Of a DNA stretch of 64,000 nt, positions 18,786-27,584 are shown piece after piece. The first letter of the stretch is position 1. Each line of letters begins with the position of its first letter. The notes below the pieces were generated by a model. It worked only from the letters and a program-made list of their open reading frames with translations, ran no database searches and was not told the DNA's origin. Both the position numbers and the translations under genes were made by a program. The DNA is from Alkalihalobacillus sp. AL-G (lineage in GTDB: Bacteria; Bacillota; Bacilli; Bacillales; Fictibacillaceae): NCBI RefSeq assembly GCF_030643805.1, contig NZ_CP094656.1:3100001-3164000 (forward strand). The letters are read 5' to 3'.

Positions 18786-19337
18786 TTAAATAAGGTTGAG
18801 GTCTCCTTTTAAGAATGAATACATATATAAGTCATCAAATTTCCCACAAGTATATTCATAATGTCTTAACAACCCCTCTTTTTTGAACCCTTGCTTTTCT
18901 ACTAGTTTTTGCGATGGGGAGTTTGCAGGTTCTATTAAAGCCTCAATTCTTTCTAATTGATAGTGATGAAACCCATATCTAACAACAGCTTCTAATGCTT
19001 CACTAGCGATTCCTTTCCCCCAGTAATCCTTGCTTAATTCAAAACCAACTTCAGCTCTATAATGTTTGGCAACGATATTAAGAAAGCCACAACTTCCTAT
19101 CAGCTTCCCTTCATCCTTCAGTGTAATTCCCCACCTAATTCCAGTACCTTCTTCTTTAATAGAGTGATACCACTTGATTTCATCCCAAACGTCTTCAACT
19201 GTTTGGAAACGCGCTAATCCCATATGTTTTACAACATCTTCATCAGATAAATAGTTAAACATATCATTGGCATCCTCTGTTGTTGCTTCTCTTAACACTA
19301 ATCTTTTCGTTTCAATGATCGGAAATCCTTTTTCCAC
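18786..19337 (-). CDS. GNAT acetyltransferase, RimJ/RimL-like
   Basis: Acetyl-CoA-dependent N-acetyltransferase of the RimJ/RimL subgroup. The opening IETKRLVLREATTEDA, the FELSKDYWGKGIASEAL acetyl-CoA loop and IEPANSPSQKLVEKQGF near the end are classic. 183 residues. GTG start with GGAG five bases upstream. Substrate cannot be told; members modify ribosomal proteins, antibiotics or metabolites. It is a single gene bounded by the dispersed repeat on its 3' side. Confidence 0.9.
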   Translation of the reverse strand: MEKGFPIIETKRLVLREATTEDANDMFNYLSDEDVVKHMGLARFQTVEDVWDEIKWYHSIKEEGTGIRWGITLKDEGKLIGSCGFLNIVAKHYRAEVGFELSKDYWGKGIASEALEAVVRYGFHHYQLERIEALIEPANSPSQKLVEKQGFKKEGLLRHYEYTCGKFDDLYMYSFLKGDLNLI

Positions 19338-19466
19338 TGGCTCTCCAACTCTCTATTGAAATTAGGATTATTCTATGTACTCTGTATTCGATAAACTGCC
19401 CGATTCTTCAATTAGAAAAAAGCTTCCACCTTTGTTGCAGCAATCGCCGCCATTGTTCAACAAGAT

Positions 19467-19949
19467 TTATAAACCTCTATTTTTATTAAACCATTCTTCT
19501 CTATTCCAATCGGCAGTCATTCCTCCTAATGGAGGAAAAGTTAATTTTCCGTCATTAGATTGAACGAACCCTAATAATATTGTACCTTCAATTAGAAATC
19601 GCCATGAATTTATTTGTATAATATCTAAAATACGAAAAGCAATGTCAGGGTATTTCTTTGCAAAAATATCGTAGTTCCTAAATACCAATACAAACCCTTT
19701 ATTGTTAGGAATCATATCAGATAAACAGTCATTAAAAGCATTTAAGTTCTCACCATAATAAGCTGGAAATCCAAGAATATTGGCTAATTCTTTGTGAAAA
19801 TTGTCTTTTTCCCACTTAATGCAATCAAATGAATATATATCAAAACCTTCTGCTTTTACCGCTTCAATGTTTTTTTCATAAATATTGTTATTCCAAAACA
19901 AAGTAACGCTTCCATCCAGCATAAGATCCTTCCAATATTCTTCTGCCAT
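19467..19949 (-). CDS. barstar-family protein (RNase inhibitor-like)
   Basis: Barstar-like proteins bind and block barnase-type ribonucleases. The central block FPAYYGENLNAFNDCLSD (Tyr-Tyr-Gly-x-Asn-Leu-Asn-Ala) and the preceding K-x-x-F-x-x-ELA helix match the family. 160 residues, longer than the 90-aa barstar because of an N-terminal extension. ATG at 19949 has GGAG eight bases upstream. No barnase-type gene is adjacent, so it may be an orphan immunity or antitoxin gene carried in the accessory array. Confidence 0.8.
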   Translation of the reverse strand: MAEEYWKDLMLDGSVTLFWNNNIYEKNIEAVKAEGFDIYSFDCIKWEKDNFHKELANILGFPAYYGENLNAFNDCLSDMIPNNKGFVLVFRNYDIFAKKYPDIAFRILDIIQINSWRFLIEGTILLGFVQSNDGKLTFPPLGGMTADWNREEWFNKNRGL

Positions 19950-19995
19950 TTCATCATCTCCAAGATATTTTCCTTGTTCCACAAACCTGCCCCAG

Positions 19996-20020
19996 CTGAT
20001 TAATACCAATTATTTCAAAA
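19996..20020 (-). repeat. dispersed accessory-region repeat, copy B (3' block only)
   Basis: TTTGAAATAATTGGTATTAA sits about 50 bp upstream of the barstar start, the same position it takes before other genes in the array. The hairpin half is missing. Confidence 0.6.
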
Positions 20021-20050
20021 AAATCGATCTATAAAGAGGGTTTTTAACAG

Positions 20051-20896
20051 TTATAAAAATTGACTAGCGTTTATCCTCGTGGATTTTTTCCCCTTAACCT
20101 GTTTTAACATCGCTACTATAAGAAAGCTAACAATCACTAATAAGAGCCATGAACTCACCTTTCCTAGATGAACGAGACTCCATGCATCGGTTTGGTTTGG
20201 ATATTCCCAAGCTCCAAAGAACGTTGCGATATTTTCGGCTATCCATATAAAAAATCCGATGAGCACAAAAGAAAGTGAGAGTGGCATACGATAACGAGTT
20301 TCGTCCACCTCGTATGTGACCCATGATCGCCAAAAGACGATAATGACGAGTCCGGATAACCACCAACGAACATCAATCCAATAATGGTGGGTGAAGAAAT
20401 TCAAATAAATCGCAGCTGCAAGCGGTACAACGACTAAAAACGGTGGCCACTTAACCAGTTCAACCTTCAGTCTCCTCCATGCCTGGCAAAGATAACTCGC
20501 TACACTCGCGTACATGAATCCGCTATACAAAGGCACCCCGAAGATTTTAGAATATCCTTCCTCCGGATAAGACCAAGAACCCATATGTACCTTGAAAAGT
20601 TCAAGAGCGAGTCCAATAAGGTGAAACACTGTGATAACCTTTAGTTCATCTCGTGTTTCAAGCCCGGAACGCACCATCCAAACCTGCATCAGAAGGCAGA
20701 TGATGAGCAGCCAGTCATAACGTGGCAGGAAGGGAAGCGGCATGATTTGGGTTAAAGCCAACGAGGCAAAAATAACGACAGGAAACAAACAGGATAACGC
20801 CTGCTCCCAACCAAAACGAATGAGTTGTTTGAACGCTCTTTTGATTTGTGCCTCCACTGGTTGTTTCTTAGAATCATTTTGAATGGTTAAATTCAT
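20051..20896 (-). CDS. DUF817 family membrane protein (YoaT-like)
   Basis: Integral membrane protein of 281 aa with about eight helices starting at about residue 33, and conserved family stretches such as MGSWSYPEEGYSKIFGVPLY (loop) and IAENIATFFGAWEYPNQ. ATG at 20896 is preceded by GGGGGGAAG. In B. subtilis the DUF817 gene yoaT sits beside yoaS (DUF2975) and yozG (XRE). Here the same three families occur, but an ABC transporter separates them. Function unknown. Confidence 0.85.
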   Translation of the reverse strand: MNLTIQNDSKKQPVEAQIKRAFKQLIRFGWEQALSCLFPVVIFASLALTQIMPLPFLPRYDWLLIICLLMQVWMVRSGLETRDELKVITVFHLIGLALELFKVHMGSWSYPEEGYSKIFGVPLYSGFMYASVASYLCQAWRRLKVELVKWPPFLVVVPLAAAIYLNFFTHHYWIDVRWWLSGLVIIVFWRSWVTYEVDETRYRMPLSLSFVLIGFFIWIAENIATFFGAWEYPNQTDAWSLVHLGKVSSWLLLVIVSFLIVAMLKQVKGKKSTRINASQFL

Positions 20897-20949
20897 TTGA
20901 ACTTCCCCCCTACAAAGTTAAACATTCCTGCTCTTCATATTTTGGATAG

Positions 20950-21062
20950 CTTCATCACTTCCGTATTCTAAAACATCTTCTGATTAAGTTATTAAAGCAT
21001 TGCAAATCCTTCTACTGATGATCGAATCGCTTTTTTCCTTCCATTTTTCAATATAGAAAAAT
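20950..21062 (-). pseudogene. decayed second copy of the YozG-type XRE regulator
   Basis: This stretch aligns by eye with the 3' two-thirds of the intact regulator gene at 23037-23258: the blocks GATCGAATCGCTTTT and CCATTTTTCAATATAGA (plus strand) match it almost base for base. The reading frame has in-frame stops and no start. It abuts the ABC permease on one side and the DUF817 gene on the other. Confidence 0.7.
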
Positions 21063-21089
21063 CTTTATACCCCTATGCCCTCGGCAACT

Positions 21090-22034
21090 TTAGGCTGCCA
21101 CGTCTCTACGTGTAAAAAGGAGCCAGGAAATCAGATTGAACGTGAGGAAATAGACAACAAGCATCCAGATGGAAAAAGACAACGTCATTCCCTCTTGGAA
21201 AGGATGTCCGCTCAGGTACTGGGTAAGATCGGTGTTAGCGAACAACAGGTACTTGCTCCAATCGTACCGCTGCAGGGCCTCCAGAATAATATGTCCCCCT
21301 AACAAGGCGCCGATGGAAAATCCGATCGCCATCGTGCTGCTTCGGAATGCGGACGAAATCATAAACGCCATCGTTACGAACATGACTGTAGATATACTGT
21401 TAAGCATATACGTTTTCCACAGATTGACGACCATATTCTTCTCGACGATTTGGCCTTCCTCATTCATTGTGATCAACGGTAGATCCATGTGTCCAAAGCC
21501 GTATAAGATTCCGTTCATCCCGATGGATAGGACGAACAGAGTGAGTAACAACAGAATGCCGAACATCAGAACCGAAATATACTTGGATAAAAGGATCTTG
21601 ACCCGGTTGGCTGGCCGGATGAGCAACAGCTTGATGGTACCGGACGAAAATTCTCCCGCCAGAATGTCTCCCGCAATGATAATGGTGAAAATGGTAATCA
21701 CGATCGCAAGACTGGCCGAACCGTTCACGCCATCCCACATCGTCCCTTCCGTCGAGCGAATATTCTGATCTAAATGATAGTCGATGGTGGCAATCCGCTG
21801 TTTGTAGTAAGTTTGGTCTTCTTCACCTATCTTAGGCTGCTTTAGCCTTTCACTTATGTCCTGCTTCTCCTCTACCAGTTCTGTCCGCCAATTTTCGCCT
21901 TGCGCATTTTTTCCTTCGGAATGCCATTCAATGAAGTTGAAATAAAGCACAAAAGTTGCCATGAGTCCGATCAGGATCCACGTTCTCATCCGCCGGTAGA
22001 TCTTCATGTTTTCATTGCGTACTAGATTAACCAA
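21090..22034 (-). CDS. ABC-2 type transporter permease
   Basis: Membrane subunit of an exporter, partner of the ATPase encoded just upstream. Helices lie at about residues 18-36, 110-135, 155-180, 210-240, 245-265 and 290-310; a large soluble segment (about 40-105) follows the first helix, and AGEFSSGTIKLLLIRP is the usual ABC-2 motif. TTG start at 22034 overlaps the ATPase gene by eight bases. Codon use is more G/C-rich than the flanking YozG and DUF817 genes, which suggests import as a unit (inference). Confidence 0.88.
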   Translation of the reverse strand: MVNLVRNENMKIYRRMRTWILIGLMATFVLYFNFIEWHSEGKNAQGENWRTELVEEKQDISERLKQPKIGEEDQTYYKQRIATIDYHLDQNIRSTEGTMWDGVNGSASLAIVITIFTIIIAGDILAGEFSSGTIKLLLIRPANRVKILLSKYISVLMFGILLLLTLFVLSIGMNGILYGFGHMDLPLITMNEEGQIVEKNMVVNLWKTYMLNSISTVMFVTMAFMISSAFRSSTMAIGFSIGALLGGHIILEALQRYDWSKYLLFANTDLTQYLSGHPFQEGMTLSFSIWMLVVYFLTFNLISWLLFTRRDVAA

Positions 22035-22965
22035 TCTGCTTCCCCCCCGTTATTTCCAAGAATCGTTCCTCCAGAGATTGGGAGACCACCTGGACCCCAT
22101 AGATGCGAATACGAATATCGTTCTGCATCAGCCCTTCTAGAATGTCTGGGATACGCTCCCGCTCGGTGGCGACCTCGACAAGCCCTTCCTCAGTCAGTTT
22201 GGCCTCCTGAACCCCATCTATTTGCCTTAAAGCTCTCAACGCCTGTTCTGGCGGCTGTGCTTCGATCAGATACGTTTGGGCTTGATCGTTTTCACCAGTA
22301 AAATGCTGAATCGGCATCACATTAACCAGCTTTCCCTGCTGGAGGATGGCGACCCGGTCACACATAAGCTCCATCTCGGACAATAAATGGCTGGAGACGA
22401 TAACGGTGATCCCTTCCGTACGGGTCAAATGCCGCAAATAATCGCGCAACTCGCGAATCCCCGCGGGGTCAAGCCCGTTCGTTGGTTCATCAAGAATCAG
22501 CAGTGACGGCCGATGCAGCAGTGCCTGTGCCACTCCCAAGCGCTGGCGCATGCCGAGCGAATACTTTTTTACTTTGTCATGGATGCGTTTTTCCATCCTT
22601 ACGAGCGACACCACTTCATCAATCCGTTCCTTCGTCACACCTGGAACCATACGGGCGTAATGAACAAGATTCTGGTACCCGCTCAGATACTTGTACATTT
22701 CGGGACTTTCCACGATGGCGCCAACGTGGCGGATCGCTTGCTCGAACTCGGTTTTGATACTTTTCCCTTTAATCAGTATCTGACCCTTGGTGATTGACAT
22801 TAGTCCGACGATCATGCGGATTGTCGTGGTTTTACCGGCTCCATTCGGACCAAGGAAGCCGAAGATTTCCCCTTTTGGTACGTCAAATGTAAGATCGTCG
22901 ATGATGGTGGTCCGGCCAATCCGTTTGGTCACATTACTCAAGCTGATGATAGGTTCGTTCTTCAT
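22027..22965 (-). CDS. ABC transporter ATP-binding protein
   Basis: ATPase of an ABC-2 exporter (bacitracin/lantibiotic-resistance-like class). Walker A is GPNGAGKTTT, the signature is YSLGMRQRLGVAQALL, Walker B is LLILDEPTNGLDP, and the H-loop is VIVSSHLL. The C-terminal ~90 residues form the accessory domain typical of this class. ATG at 22965 has AAGGAGG upstream. Two-gene operon with the permease; no sensor kinase is adjacent, only the XRE regulator at 23037-23258. Confidence 0.92.
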   Translation of the reverse strand: MKNEPIISLSNVTKRIGRTTIIDDLTFDVPKGEIFGFLGPNGAGKTTTIRMIVGLMSITKGQILIKGKSIKTEFEQAIRHVGAIVESPEMYKYLSGYQNLVHYARMVPGVTKERIDEVVSLVRMEKRIHDKVKKYSLGMRQRLGVAQALLHRPSLLILDEPTNGLDPAGIRELRDYLRHLTRTEGITVIVSSHLLSEMELMCDRVAILQQGKLVNVMPIQHFTGENDQAQTYLIEAQPPEQALRALRQIDGVQEAKLTEEGLVEVATERERIPDILEGLMQNDIRIRIYGVQVVSQSLEERFLEITGGKQIG

Positions 22966-23036
22966 ACATATCCTCCTTCAATTATGCACCTGGACATTTC
23001 GTCCTTTTGTTCACACTGATATATATCCGTGCTTTA

Positions 23037-23258
23037 TTACCCTTGCATGTCTTCGTCAGGTTTGTATTCCAAAATATCTCCAGGCTGACATTCCAATGCC
23101 TTACAAATCGCCTCTAATGTTGATAATCGAATCGCTTTTGCCTTTCCATTTTTCAATATCGAAAGGTTCGCCATCGTGATTCCAACCCTCTCCGAAAGTT
23201 CCGTTACACTCATCTTCCGTTTCGCCAGCATCACATCAATATTGATTATAATCGCCAT
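23037..23258 (-). CDS. XRE/Cro-type regulator, YozG-like (73 aa)
   Basis: Single-domain helix-turn-helix protein: MLAKRKMSVTELSERVGIT (helices 1-2), LSILKNGKAKAIRLSTLEAI (recognition helix), ending CKALECQPGDILEY. ATG at 23258 has GAGGTG six bases upstream; it begins just after the DUF2975 stop, so the two are co-transcribed. This DUF2975-XRE pair is conserved in Bacillus (yoaS-yozG) and is probably an autoregulated unit. Confidence 0.88.
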   Translation of the reverse strand: MAIIINIDVMLAKRKMSVTELSERVGITMANLSILKNGKAKAIRLSTLEAICKALECQPGDILEYKPDEDMQG

Positions 23259-23268
23259 GTTATTCACC

Positions 23269-23751
23269 TCAGACCGTTAAATCATTTTCTGATTTTATAT
23301 TTATAGCTTCTTGTAATAGCCTCTGGAGAACAGCAGCAAAGACCGCAATAACCATTGGAGCAAAAGTAAGGATCAATCCGATTAAAATCATACCTGGTGC
23401 ATCGTCTAACTGCGCAAAAATATAGAAGAATGGCAGACTAACCACATATAAGCCACAAATTGTGATTGCACAATATTTTATATTTTTTAAAGCTTTTACA
23501 GATATATCTGAGAACGCTTTGTTCTTGTCAATATAACTTAAAAGTTTAAAAGCCTGATATAATGCAGCAAAAAACGGTATCGCCGATACATACATAACTA
23601 TTACAATGCCATATAGTACATAAGCGAACTCCGAATTACCTTCTGCTGCTTCTTTAGCTATCCAAGGTCCGCCAAATATACCGAAAGCAAGACCTGGAGT
23701 TCCAATAAGAAAAACAGCCATCCTTAAAAAGAGTGTTGACCCTCGTTTCAT
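23269..23751 (-). CDS. DUF2975 family membrane protein (YoaS-like)
   Basis: Four membrane helices (about residues 8-28, 46-70, 92-115 and 122-148), with the family's KLLSYIDKNKAFSDISVKAL loop between helices 2 and 3. ATG at 23751 has GAGGTG six bases upstream; the ORF opens three codons earlier at a GTG inside that site. First gene of the DUF2975-XRE operon. The ~240 bp upstream are very AT-rich and hold no gene that I can support. Confidence 0.85.
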   Translation of the reverse strand: MKRGSTLFLRMAVFLIGTPGLAFGIFGGPWIAKEAAEGNSEFAYVLYGIVIVMYVSAIPFFAALYQAFKLLSYIDKNKAFSDISVKALKNIKYCAITICGLYVVSLPFFYIFAQLDDAPGMILIGLILTFAPMVIAVFAAVLQRLLQEAINIKSENDLTV

Positions 23752-23992
23752 AAAAAGCACCTCACTTATTTATTATCAATTTGAATTTAACATATTATTT
23801 ATTGTCTTTCAATAAATTTTTATTAATTTTTATAATGTTTTTGTTGTTAAGAGAATTTTAATTTTAGACAAAGATAAAAAGCATTCCTCATACAAAGAAA
23901 TACTCTATCACCCCCTTATCCTTTTATCTTATTCCACACAATCCTGCCACAATTGTTTTGTATTCAACAAAAAGAGACGTAACCCTATATAG

Positions 23993-24094
23993 ATAAACGC
24001 CCCCTTTTCAGGAATAGCAAATGCTATGTATGATTTCAAAAAGCATGTGGATGTTAAGAATATAGCTAACATTGAAGGTGTAATTGAACAATGA
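23993..24094 (+). pseudogene. 3' remnant of a gene coupled to the DUF3888 gene
   Basis: An open frame with coding-like content (MYDFKKHVDVKNIANIEGVI, then EQ and TGA) ends in ATGA overlapping the next start codon, as in a translationally coupled pair. The frame is closed by a stop 11 codons before its only ATG, and no ribosome site is visible. It looks like the tail of a lost upstream partner; chance cannot be excluded. Confidence 0.35.
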
Positions 24095-24483
24095 GAAAAT
24101 ACTTCGTAATCATTATAGCTACAGTTTTGATAATTGGTTTCACACTAACCCCTAGTGTCCAAGCAAATAACAATCTTAATGATGACAATATAGAATTGCT
24201 CGAAGATACTCTAATATCTACTTTGTCACCTGTTATCAGTAATGCTGTTGACAAATACTTTGGTAAAGTTACTCAGACAGACTGTGATAAAATATTGAAC
24301 ATTGAAAAATTACAACCAGGATACAAAATTCGATTAAGAGCAAGGACTTTTGAAGGACCACATAATCCTCCACATTATTTGGTATACTTAACCCTTATAA
24401 AAAAGGGATACAGTAATGATTGGATTGTTGAAAAGATTACCTCTAAAAAACTATCTCCAAGTAAAAAAATTAAGTGCCAGTAA
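24091..24483 (+). CDS. secreted DUF3888 family protein
   Basis: A signal peptide (MRKYFVIIIATVLIIGFTL..., cleavage after about residue 25, VQA) precedes a mature domain of ~105 residues with DTLISTLSPVISNAVDKYFG and two Cys residues. This matches DUF3888, a Bacillus family of unknown function. GAAGGTG lies ten bases before the ATG. It runs opposite to most genes of the region. Confidence 0.75.
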   Translation: MRKYFVIIIATVLIIGFTLTPSVQANNNLNDDNIELLEDTLISTLSPVISNAVDKYFGKVTQTDCDKILNIEKLQPGYKIRLRARTFEGPHNPPHYLVYLTLIKKGYSNDWIVEKITSKKLSPSKKIKCQ

Positions 24484-24696
24484 ACATTGAGATCCAATAT
24501 TAATAGGCTTTAATCATGAATCCTGCCGAAACCAAAAAAACCTGCAAGCGAATAAGTAAAGCTTGGCAAACCCAAGCTCTTTTACCGGTTTTTAACAAGT
24601 CGTTATTCCAGATATGCCCTGCAATTGTATAATTTAAAAGAAGAATAACCCTTAACAATTACAAAGAGATTAAGACAAAAAAGAAGGTTTTAAGAA

Positions 24697-25038
24697 ATGA
24701 AGTTAGTAATATCCATCCAGTTAATTCTTTGTATACTATTGTTTGAAAATTATACAACATCAAAAAGTCCAAACAATGCTATAAATAGAAATCAAGAAGT
24801 TCCTCCACATGCGAAATGGGGGCAAATAGCTATGCAAAAAACAAAGGAAAAATATCCAAAGGCAGCAATTATTGACTATCTTCATATTGGAAGGGAAAAA
24901 GGAACACAATACTCAACAGAAAAGTTTAAATTATGGTTGAAAGAAGAAGGCAAAGAATTTGGTGTTTTTGTTGATATTAAATTTAATAATGAAACAGAAC
25001 AAATAATGGATATTAAATATATGAAAACATCTAAATAG
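24697..25038 (+). CDS. secreted DUF3889-like protein
   Basis: An N-terminal hydrophobic segment (about residues 1-17) precedes a domain with HAKWGQIAMQKTKEKYPKA, then YLHIGREK and DIKFNNETEQI, the layout of the DUF3889/YqzG family of small exported Bacillus proteins. ATG at 24697 has AGAAGG upstream. Function unknown; likely an extracytoplasmic accessory protein. Confidence 0.7.
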   Translation: MKLVISIQLILCILLFENYTTSKSPNNAINRNQEVPPHAKWGQIAMQKTKEKYPKAAIIDYLHIGREKGTQYSTEKFKLWLKEEGKEFGVFVDIKFNNETEQIMDIKYMKTSK

Positions 25039-25128
25039 AAAGACAAAACTGGCATTTCTTCACTATTCAAGAGTGAACGTTTATTTAGCAATCTCCCCCT
25101 TCGTTGAAGATTATTTTTTTAAAATCTA

Positions 25129-25752
25129 TTAAGTAAGTATAGGCTTTATTTTCAATAACCCCACATTAACTGATGTCTCTATATAACCAACTATCTGATT
25201 AAACGTAAAAACATTAAGTTTTTCATTTAAAACTTCCTTATTGTACTCCATATCGCCTAATACATAAGGAACGAATTTTTCAACGTCTTTGAACTTAACC
25301 TCTTCCAAGTCTAAAATTGCCGGAAAATGACTAAACGGTTTTCTCAATTCATTTGTAAAACCATAGTGTTCTAATAATTTTCCATTTAGTAATAGAAAAT
25401 CATTATGGTATAACTTATATAATCCTTCATCAGCATCCATTCTGTTCCTTAACCAAGAAAGATTAAAACCTCTTAGCCATATATCATCAGCAATTAAATG
25501 TGCACAATACCCCAATATATAATCATTTTTACTTTCTACTTGCGGACTATATTTATGTAAAAATCCTTTGTAATCAACACTTCTTGAATAATCTTGTACT
25601 TCACCTACAAAGAAATGTGATATGTTTTTTTCTTCGTGTGAAAGAACAGCGTCTGGAGCAACGCTTCCAAGCAAAAAAGATGTTTTATCTTCTATTGATA
25701 AAGCCTCTGCAATTTTATTACCAATAATCGAGTGCATTATTCTTGAACCCAT
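25129..25752 (-). CDS. zinc-dependent phospholipase C/S1-P1-like hydrolase
   Basis: The pattern of metal-ligand residues in order (RIMHSIIGNKIAE, GSVAPDAV, ISHFFVGE, HKYSP, LGYCAHLIADDIW) resembles the zinc-dependent phospholipase C family, with His and Asp ligands early and the H-x-x-x-D near residue 90. 207 residues, no signal peptide. ATG at 25752 has AAGGGTGGGGG upstream. The family match is by eye. The repeat copy C lies 40 bp upstream. Confidence 0.6.
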   Translation of the reverse strand: MGSRIMHSIIGNKIAEALSIEDKTSFLLGSVAPDAVLSHEEKNISHFFVGEVQDYSRSVDYKGFLHKYSPQVESKNDYILGYCAHLIADDIWLRGFNLSWLRNRMDADEGLYKLYHNDFLLLNGKLLEHYGFTNELRKPFSHFPAILDLEEVKFKDVEKFVPYVLGDMEYNKEVLNEKLNVFTFNQIVGYIETSVNVGLLKIKPILT

Positions 25753-25794
25753 AATTCCCCCACCCTTCAATATTTCTTCAACAATCCTGTCCTC

Positions 25795-25895
25795 TTGATT
25801 AATACCAATTATTTCAAACTGTTAATCCAACTCAATGATTTATTACATTAATATAAAGGCATATCGTATTTTGGATATGCCCCTTTCTGGAACAT
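25795..25895 (-). repeat. dispersed accessory-region repeat, copy C
   Basis: Minus-strand order: TGTTCCAGAAAGGGGC, the hairpin GGCATATC/GATATGCC, AATAAATCATTGAGTTGGAT, and TTTGAAATAATTGGTATTAA with TCAAG. It fills the gap between the kinase stop (25899) and the start of the 25129-25752 gene. Nearly the same layout as copy F at 30.5 kb. Confidence 0.75.
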
Positions 25896-25898
25896 TGA

Positions 25899-26453
25899 TT
25901 ATAATCCTCTACTTTTTATCTTTTGGACGATTAGATCAACTATTTTATCGGCAGGTAAAGTACCATCAATAATCAAGTCAGAGTCTGCCTTGATTGTAGT
26001 CTCCATCTCTAAATAAGCAATTCTGCCGGAACTTATATAAAACTTTAATTCGTTATGTATATTAGACGTTAATCTATTTGTGTAATCCCTTAATAAACGT
26101 CTCGCCATTGCAATGTCTAAAGGTGTATCAATATAAATAGAGAGATCAATGAGGTTTTGCATACTTTTATTTTTATATGCGAATGGGTAGTCAAGCAATA
26201 CATATGATAAAGCTTCTTTAGAACTTAAGATGGACCGAATATCTGAGACGAAAGGCTCTAGATTCCACTGGTCATAATCTGATCCTTCTTCTACCCATTT
26301 AATTAGATCTTCTGGTGAATCTTTAAAGTCATATTCATCAAAGAATAGTTTTTTAGAATGTTTTAACTTACTGCCTAATTTTTTTGTTACAGTAGTCTTT
26401 CCACCTCCAGATACTGCAGCAATTGAGATGACTTTAGGTTTTACATTCATCAT
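25899..26453 (-). CDS. P-loop kinase, uridine/cytidylate-kinase-like
   Basis: Walker A AAVSGGGKTTVTKKL at the N terminus, an early acidic FFDEYDF, YVLLDYPFAYKN (Walker-B-like) and a lid region MARRLLRDYTNRL mark a small nucleoside- or nucleotide-kinase-type P-loop protein of 184 residues. ATG ATG at 26453/26450 has AAGGAGTG upstream. Substrate unknown; nucleoside or small-molecule phosphorylation is likely. The repeat copy C serves as its terminator. Confidence 0.75.
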   Translation of the reverse strand: MMNVKPKVISIAAVSGGGKTTVTKKLGSKLKHSKKLFFDEYDFKDSPEDLIKWVEEGSDYDQWNLEPFVSDIRSILSSKEALSYVLLDYPFAYKNKSMQNLIDLSIYIDTPLDIAMARRLLRDYTNRLTSNIHNELKFYISSGRIAYLEMETTIKADSDLIIDGTLPADKIVDLIVQKIKSRGL

Positions 26454-26508
26454 TTCACTCCTTTTTATCCCTTACTTACATTTTCATTATGTTAAAGAAT
26501 TCGTTAAT

Positions 26509-26532
26509 TAAAGAAGAGCCTCCTATAATGGA
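26509..26532 (-). repeat. partial accessory-region repeat (hairpin-edge block)
   Basis: AAGAAGAGCCTCCTATAATG (plus strand) is a variant of the GCCCCCTTAAANGGAAC edge found in copies C, D, E and F. It lies between two short genes. Confidence 0.4.
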
Positions 26533-26599
26533 CTAAGAGCGTATATAAATATTTATGAATTGCACCCGTTTAAGTACAATTATTCACAATCATAAATAA

Positions 26600-26977
26600 C
26601 TACCTTTTCCAGTTCTTTGGGATTTTAACAATAACATAATTTCCTGTCCACATCTGTGTAGTTGCAATAAGTGTGTTATCATCCTTTTCAAAAAAATAGC
26701 CACTACCCTCTTGAGTTTTGAATTCCCACCCATTATCGCTAATCATTCGCTTTAAATTTTTGTATGCTTTACCTTGTTCCATTCGTGTAATAAACCACTC
26801 ATAACCATTTTCTTCAGCTATTTTCACAATATCTGTTGAAGAATCATTTAAAGAATTTATGACTTCCTTTTTACTTATAGAATCAATAGGTAGTGGTGGG
26901 TAATAGAATTTACTATTGAATGCAACAATACCTAATACTATTATTAACCCGCCAACTATCAATACCCCTTTCTTCAT
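26600..26977 (-). CDS. membrane-anchored hypothetical protein (125 aa)
   Basis: One N-terminal hydrophobic helix (residues about 5-22) is followed by a soluble extracytoplasmic domain with ISKKEVINSLNDSS, GYEWFITRMEQGKAYKNL and YVIVKIPKNWKR at the end. ATG at 26977 has GGAGG six to seven bases upstream; the longer frame starts before the ribosome site. No known family recognised. Single gene. Confidence 0.7.
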   Translation of the reverse strand: MKKGVLIVGGLIIVLGIVAFNSKFYYPPLPIDSISKKEVINSLNDSSTDIVKIAEENGYEWFITRMEQGKAYKNLKRMISDNGWEFKTQEGSGYFFEKDDNTLIATTQMWTGNYVIVKIPKNWKR

Positions 26978-27169
26978 TTGATTCCTCCAAAACAAATTTG
27001 ATTTAGTTTTATTCCAATATATTTCATTAAATGATTAAGCTTTGAAGTAACTTACCCGTTAGTAAAACTAGAAATGAGGTCGCTACAATTCCTTGATCTT
27101 CAATTCTTTCCCCTTATTTGGAATAAATAGTTTTCCACTATTAGCTGGTATAGTTCAATAAGAAATCAA

Positions 27170-27520
27170 CTATTCACCTGCCACATACCCGATTACTTCA
27201 TTGGTATCAGGAGCAACAAGTATAATAGGTGTACCGACCAAAGCATTCTTTTTATCTTCAAAAGTAACAGACATCACTTTTTCACCTTCATATTCATTAT
27301 TCAATAACTCATATTTATTGTCGGCAATTGTTTGGGTGACTTCTGCATTTTGCCAATCTTTATTAGTAGAATCATTCCAACCTTTTTCTTTAATATATTC
27401 CCAAGCAACTTTCTTTATATATTCATTACTATCTTTATTCGATTCAACTTGATTATTTGAACAACCAACGACTGATATCAATAACAATTTTATTGATAAA
27501 TATAAAAACTTGTACTTCAT
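27170..27520 (-). CDS. small lipoprotein (116 aa)
   Basis: The signal peptide carries the lipobox SVVGC (Cys about residue 20), followed by a polar linker and a small domain (VAWEYIKEKGWND, GTPIILVAPDTNEVIGYVAG) that looks like a PepSY/YpeB-type or DUF3887-type fold but is not assignable by eye. ATG at 27520 has AAGGAGGGAGG upstream. Single gene. Confidence 0.75.
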   Translation of the reverse strand: MKYKFLYLSIKLLLISVVGCSNNQVESNKDSNEYIKKVAWEYIKEKGWNDSTNKDWQNAEVTQTIADNKYELLNNEYEGEKVMSVTFEDKKNALVGTPIILVAPDTNEVIGYVAGE

Positions 27521-27584
27521 ATTATCCTCCCTCCTTGTTTAACAGACGTTAGGATAATTGAGTTCCAAAAACATTATCTCTTAT

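Noticed and set aside
24516-24632. 38-codon frame (MNPAETKKTCKRISKAW...) between the DUF3888 and DUF3889 genes
   Set aside because: No ribosome site, no recognisable domain, and part of it coincides with a weak regional hairpin sequence. Kept out of the gene list.
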